From: Elysia crispata
Lineage: Eukaryota; Mollusca; Gastropoda; Plakobranchidae
NCBI GenBank assembly: GCA_033675545.1
Contig: JAWDGP010006429.1
Location: forward strand, 124,001 to 188,000
Length of the DNA stretch: 64,000 bases
Direction of reading: 5' to 3'
Shown piece after piece: positions 62,350-64,000 of this stretch; positions within the stretch are counted from its first letter, which is position 1; each line of letters starts with the position of its first letter. The notes below the pieces were generated by a model. It was given only the letters and a program-made list of their open reading frames with translations, had not been told where the DNA came from and did no database searches. Made by a program: the position numbers and the translations under genes.

Positions 62350-63609
62350 TCAATCATCCTCAAAGTCATCATTCTCACTGCCATACTCATCATCAGACTC
62401 AGGAGAGGTTCCTCGCACTCCACGACAGATTTTATTTAGTAGAGTATTGTGAAGCTGGCTTCTAACATCCATGTTGTAAACAGAGGAGGAGGTGGAAGAA
62501 ACCATGGGATCAACCTGATTTCCGTCTCCTGAGGGTGTCTCATTCACAACTTTTCGTAATGTCACACCTGAACGTATCATACTGAAGATGTCCTCTAGAG
62601 GATCTAAGGACAGCAATTAAACATATAGAATAAGATGCATAATAATGAGAAGAGGTCTGCTATTTTAAGAAATCTTTAAATTTTTCTGTCATTCATAGGT
62701 GAAAAAGATAAAGTTCATAATAAATGTCAGAACTACATTCTTGTACAATTTTTATATTATATATTGTCTCTTCTATATCTAGATCCACATGGATATTAAA
62801 ATCACTACCATTCACACTATCACACTATTTTGTTGCGTCAGGAGCTTTAAATTTGTGTGGTTTTTATTATTTAAGAGAGTATAATTAAAGAGAAAGCCTG
62901 ACTTTATACTGAAGGAAAAATACTTTCCAAAGGTCACTTGCTTCTCAAAAGATCTTAACCACTCTTTATTACTATATAGGCTGGTCTCATTACCTGTCCG
63001 TTCTGCCAAAGGAGGTCTGTCTTGTCTAGCTGAAGCAGGTCTGAGTTTTGAACGTGATGCCAAAATACTACCCAGGTCAATAGGGCCTGGTCCTCCACTT
63101 GAATCTTTGCTTGAAGTTACATGATCAACTTTCTTCAGTATGTTTTGACCTTGGCTGAGCTCAGCTAAAAGATTTCCTGGTCTTGGCTGGCTAGACTTTG
63201 AGAGTGGTTGAGGAGGAGATACCAATGATGGTGGTGGAGGAGGGAGTGGGGGTGGAGGTGGTGGTGGTGGTGGGGGAGGGGGAGGAGGTGGAGGGGGTGG
63301 AGGTGGTGGTGAAGAAGGAACAGAGGATTCCACCAAATCTGTCTTTTTATCTGCAGAATGATTCTCACCTGGAAAAGTCTGTTTATCATTCACAAAAATA
63401 GTCACTGGTATATCTTCAGGATTTTTTGAGGAATCCTCAGCTGTTGCTTGTTTTGAATGAATTTTAGATTTTCTGGGTATATTTCGCTGAGATTGATTTC
63501 CCTTAGTAACCGCTTTTGGTTTAATGTTGGCTGGCTTTGAATGCCCACCAACTTTTTCACTGGGCTTCTGATATCTTGGTGGTTTGATTGTCTTTGGAGC
63601 TGTATATTT
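62350..63609 (-). CDS. WH2-domain actin regulator, proline-rich with acidic C-terminus; last two exons
   Basis: Two minus-strand exons, 63609-62994 and 62603-62350 (stop TGA), join in phase (G|AT gives Asp). They encode 288 residues; the N-terminal part lies beyond the right edge. Fragment residues about 101-135 are nearly pure proline, a profilin/SH3-binding type of tract. NLLAELSQGQNILKKV and, across the splice, DPLEDIFSMIRSGVTLRKV fit the WH2 pattern (amphipathic helix, then LKKV/LRKV), so at least two actin-binding motifs are present. A third, weaker segment reads DLGSILASRSKLRP. The end reads LHNTLLNKICRGVRG, then an acidic tail SDDEYGSENDDFEDD. The order polyproline-WH2-WH2-connector-acidic is that of Arp2/3 activators (WASP/WAVE/JMY/WHAMM group), but the tail lacks the usual tryptophan. 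I cannot choose a family member. Confidence 0.72.
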
Positions 63610-64000
63610 CTGTGTGAAATAAAAAAATGGCATATAATTTCAATAAATAATGGAAATTTTTTATGGCACAATAAATATGATAACTAACACCTGATGAATG
63701 AAAATGACAATAAAACTGCATCACAATGAATTAAGACAAGCATGGCTGGTTCTGAGCATTGAACTGTCACTTGTTTGCCTGCTCATTGAACATAATGAAC
63801 TCCTACAAAAAAGATTATTGTCTCTCAAAAAGATCAGCACACACTGTTTGCTACAGTAATAAATCTTAAATGATTCCATAAGCTTCCTTCCTTGAAATTG
63901 TTGTATGTGGAGTCTTCTTACAGAAAACACTTTTGAAAGAGCAGTTTACAGTTAAGTTCACTTAAAATTTGGTTCTATCATGAAAAGGAGATGGCTTCAT
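63610..64000 (-). other. Intron upstream of the WH2-gene exon
   Basis: The sequence right of 63609 begins with a good minus-strand acceptor (TTTATTTCACACAG) and is AT-rich with no recognisable exon before the window ends. Confidence 0.6.

Noticed and set aside
62812-62993. Extension of the WH2 frame past the donor at 62993
   Set aside because: Reading through the GTAATG donor gives an AT-rich tail; splicing at 62994 joins in phase to the next exon, which continues a WH2 motif.
63198-63401. Val-Glu-Gly-rich plus-strand frame
   Set aside because: Antisense shadow of the polyproline-coding region.

Overview
The window is AT-rich animal DNA with long introns, GT-AG splice sites and short coding exons. 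The four protein genes look like bilaterian housekeeping or cytoskeletal genes. The palindromic word AGATCTAGATCT recurs, and several DNA transposons and LINE relics of invertebrate type are present. I suspect a gastropod or other mollusc, but this is inferred from general character, not from a diagnostic sequence. There are no bacterial or viral genes, no CRISPR array, and no rRNA or tRNA that I could recognise.

Layout. (1) 293-5092, plus strand: the last seven coding exons of dynactin p150Glued (DCTN1); the rest lies left of the window. (2) 9232-18374, minus strand: a complete seven-exon LYAR gene (nucleolar C2HC zinc-finger protein, 374 aa), convergent with DCTN1. Its sixth intron holds an 806-bp piggyBac-type element, and its second intron holds a LINE 3' end running into a (GA)n tract. 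(3) 18375-22379: a divergent intergenic region with a polypurine-biased block of about 1.3 kb and two long (GA)n tracts. (4) 22380-47893, plus strand: a thirteen-exon hnRNP M / MYEF2-type gene with three RRMs (551 aa as assembled here). Its introns carry two copies of a non-autonomous DNA transposon with 6-bp target duplications, a decayed Tc1-like element, a fold-back element and a 151-bp tandem duplication. (5) 47894-62349: a long stretch with a strong poly(A) site, an orphan exon-like segment, a perfect 27-bp hairpin, an 83-bp tandem duplication and a LINE reverse-transcriptase relic. (6) 62350-63609, minus strand: the last two coding exons of a proline-rich, WH2-containing actin regulator with an acidic tail; the gene continues off the right edge.

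The genes do not form a pathway. DCTN1 belongs to microtubule transport, LYAR to ribosome biogenesis, hnRNP M to splicing, and the WH2 protein to actin assembly. The best leads are two U12-type introns at the same place in two RRMs of the hnRNP M gene, an RS-repeat segment fused in frame just before its first RRM, the paired 6-bp-TSD transposon family, and the internally deleted piggyBac element with sub-terminal palindromes. I found nothing that I would call a new multi-gene system.
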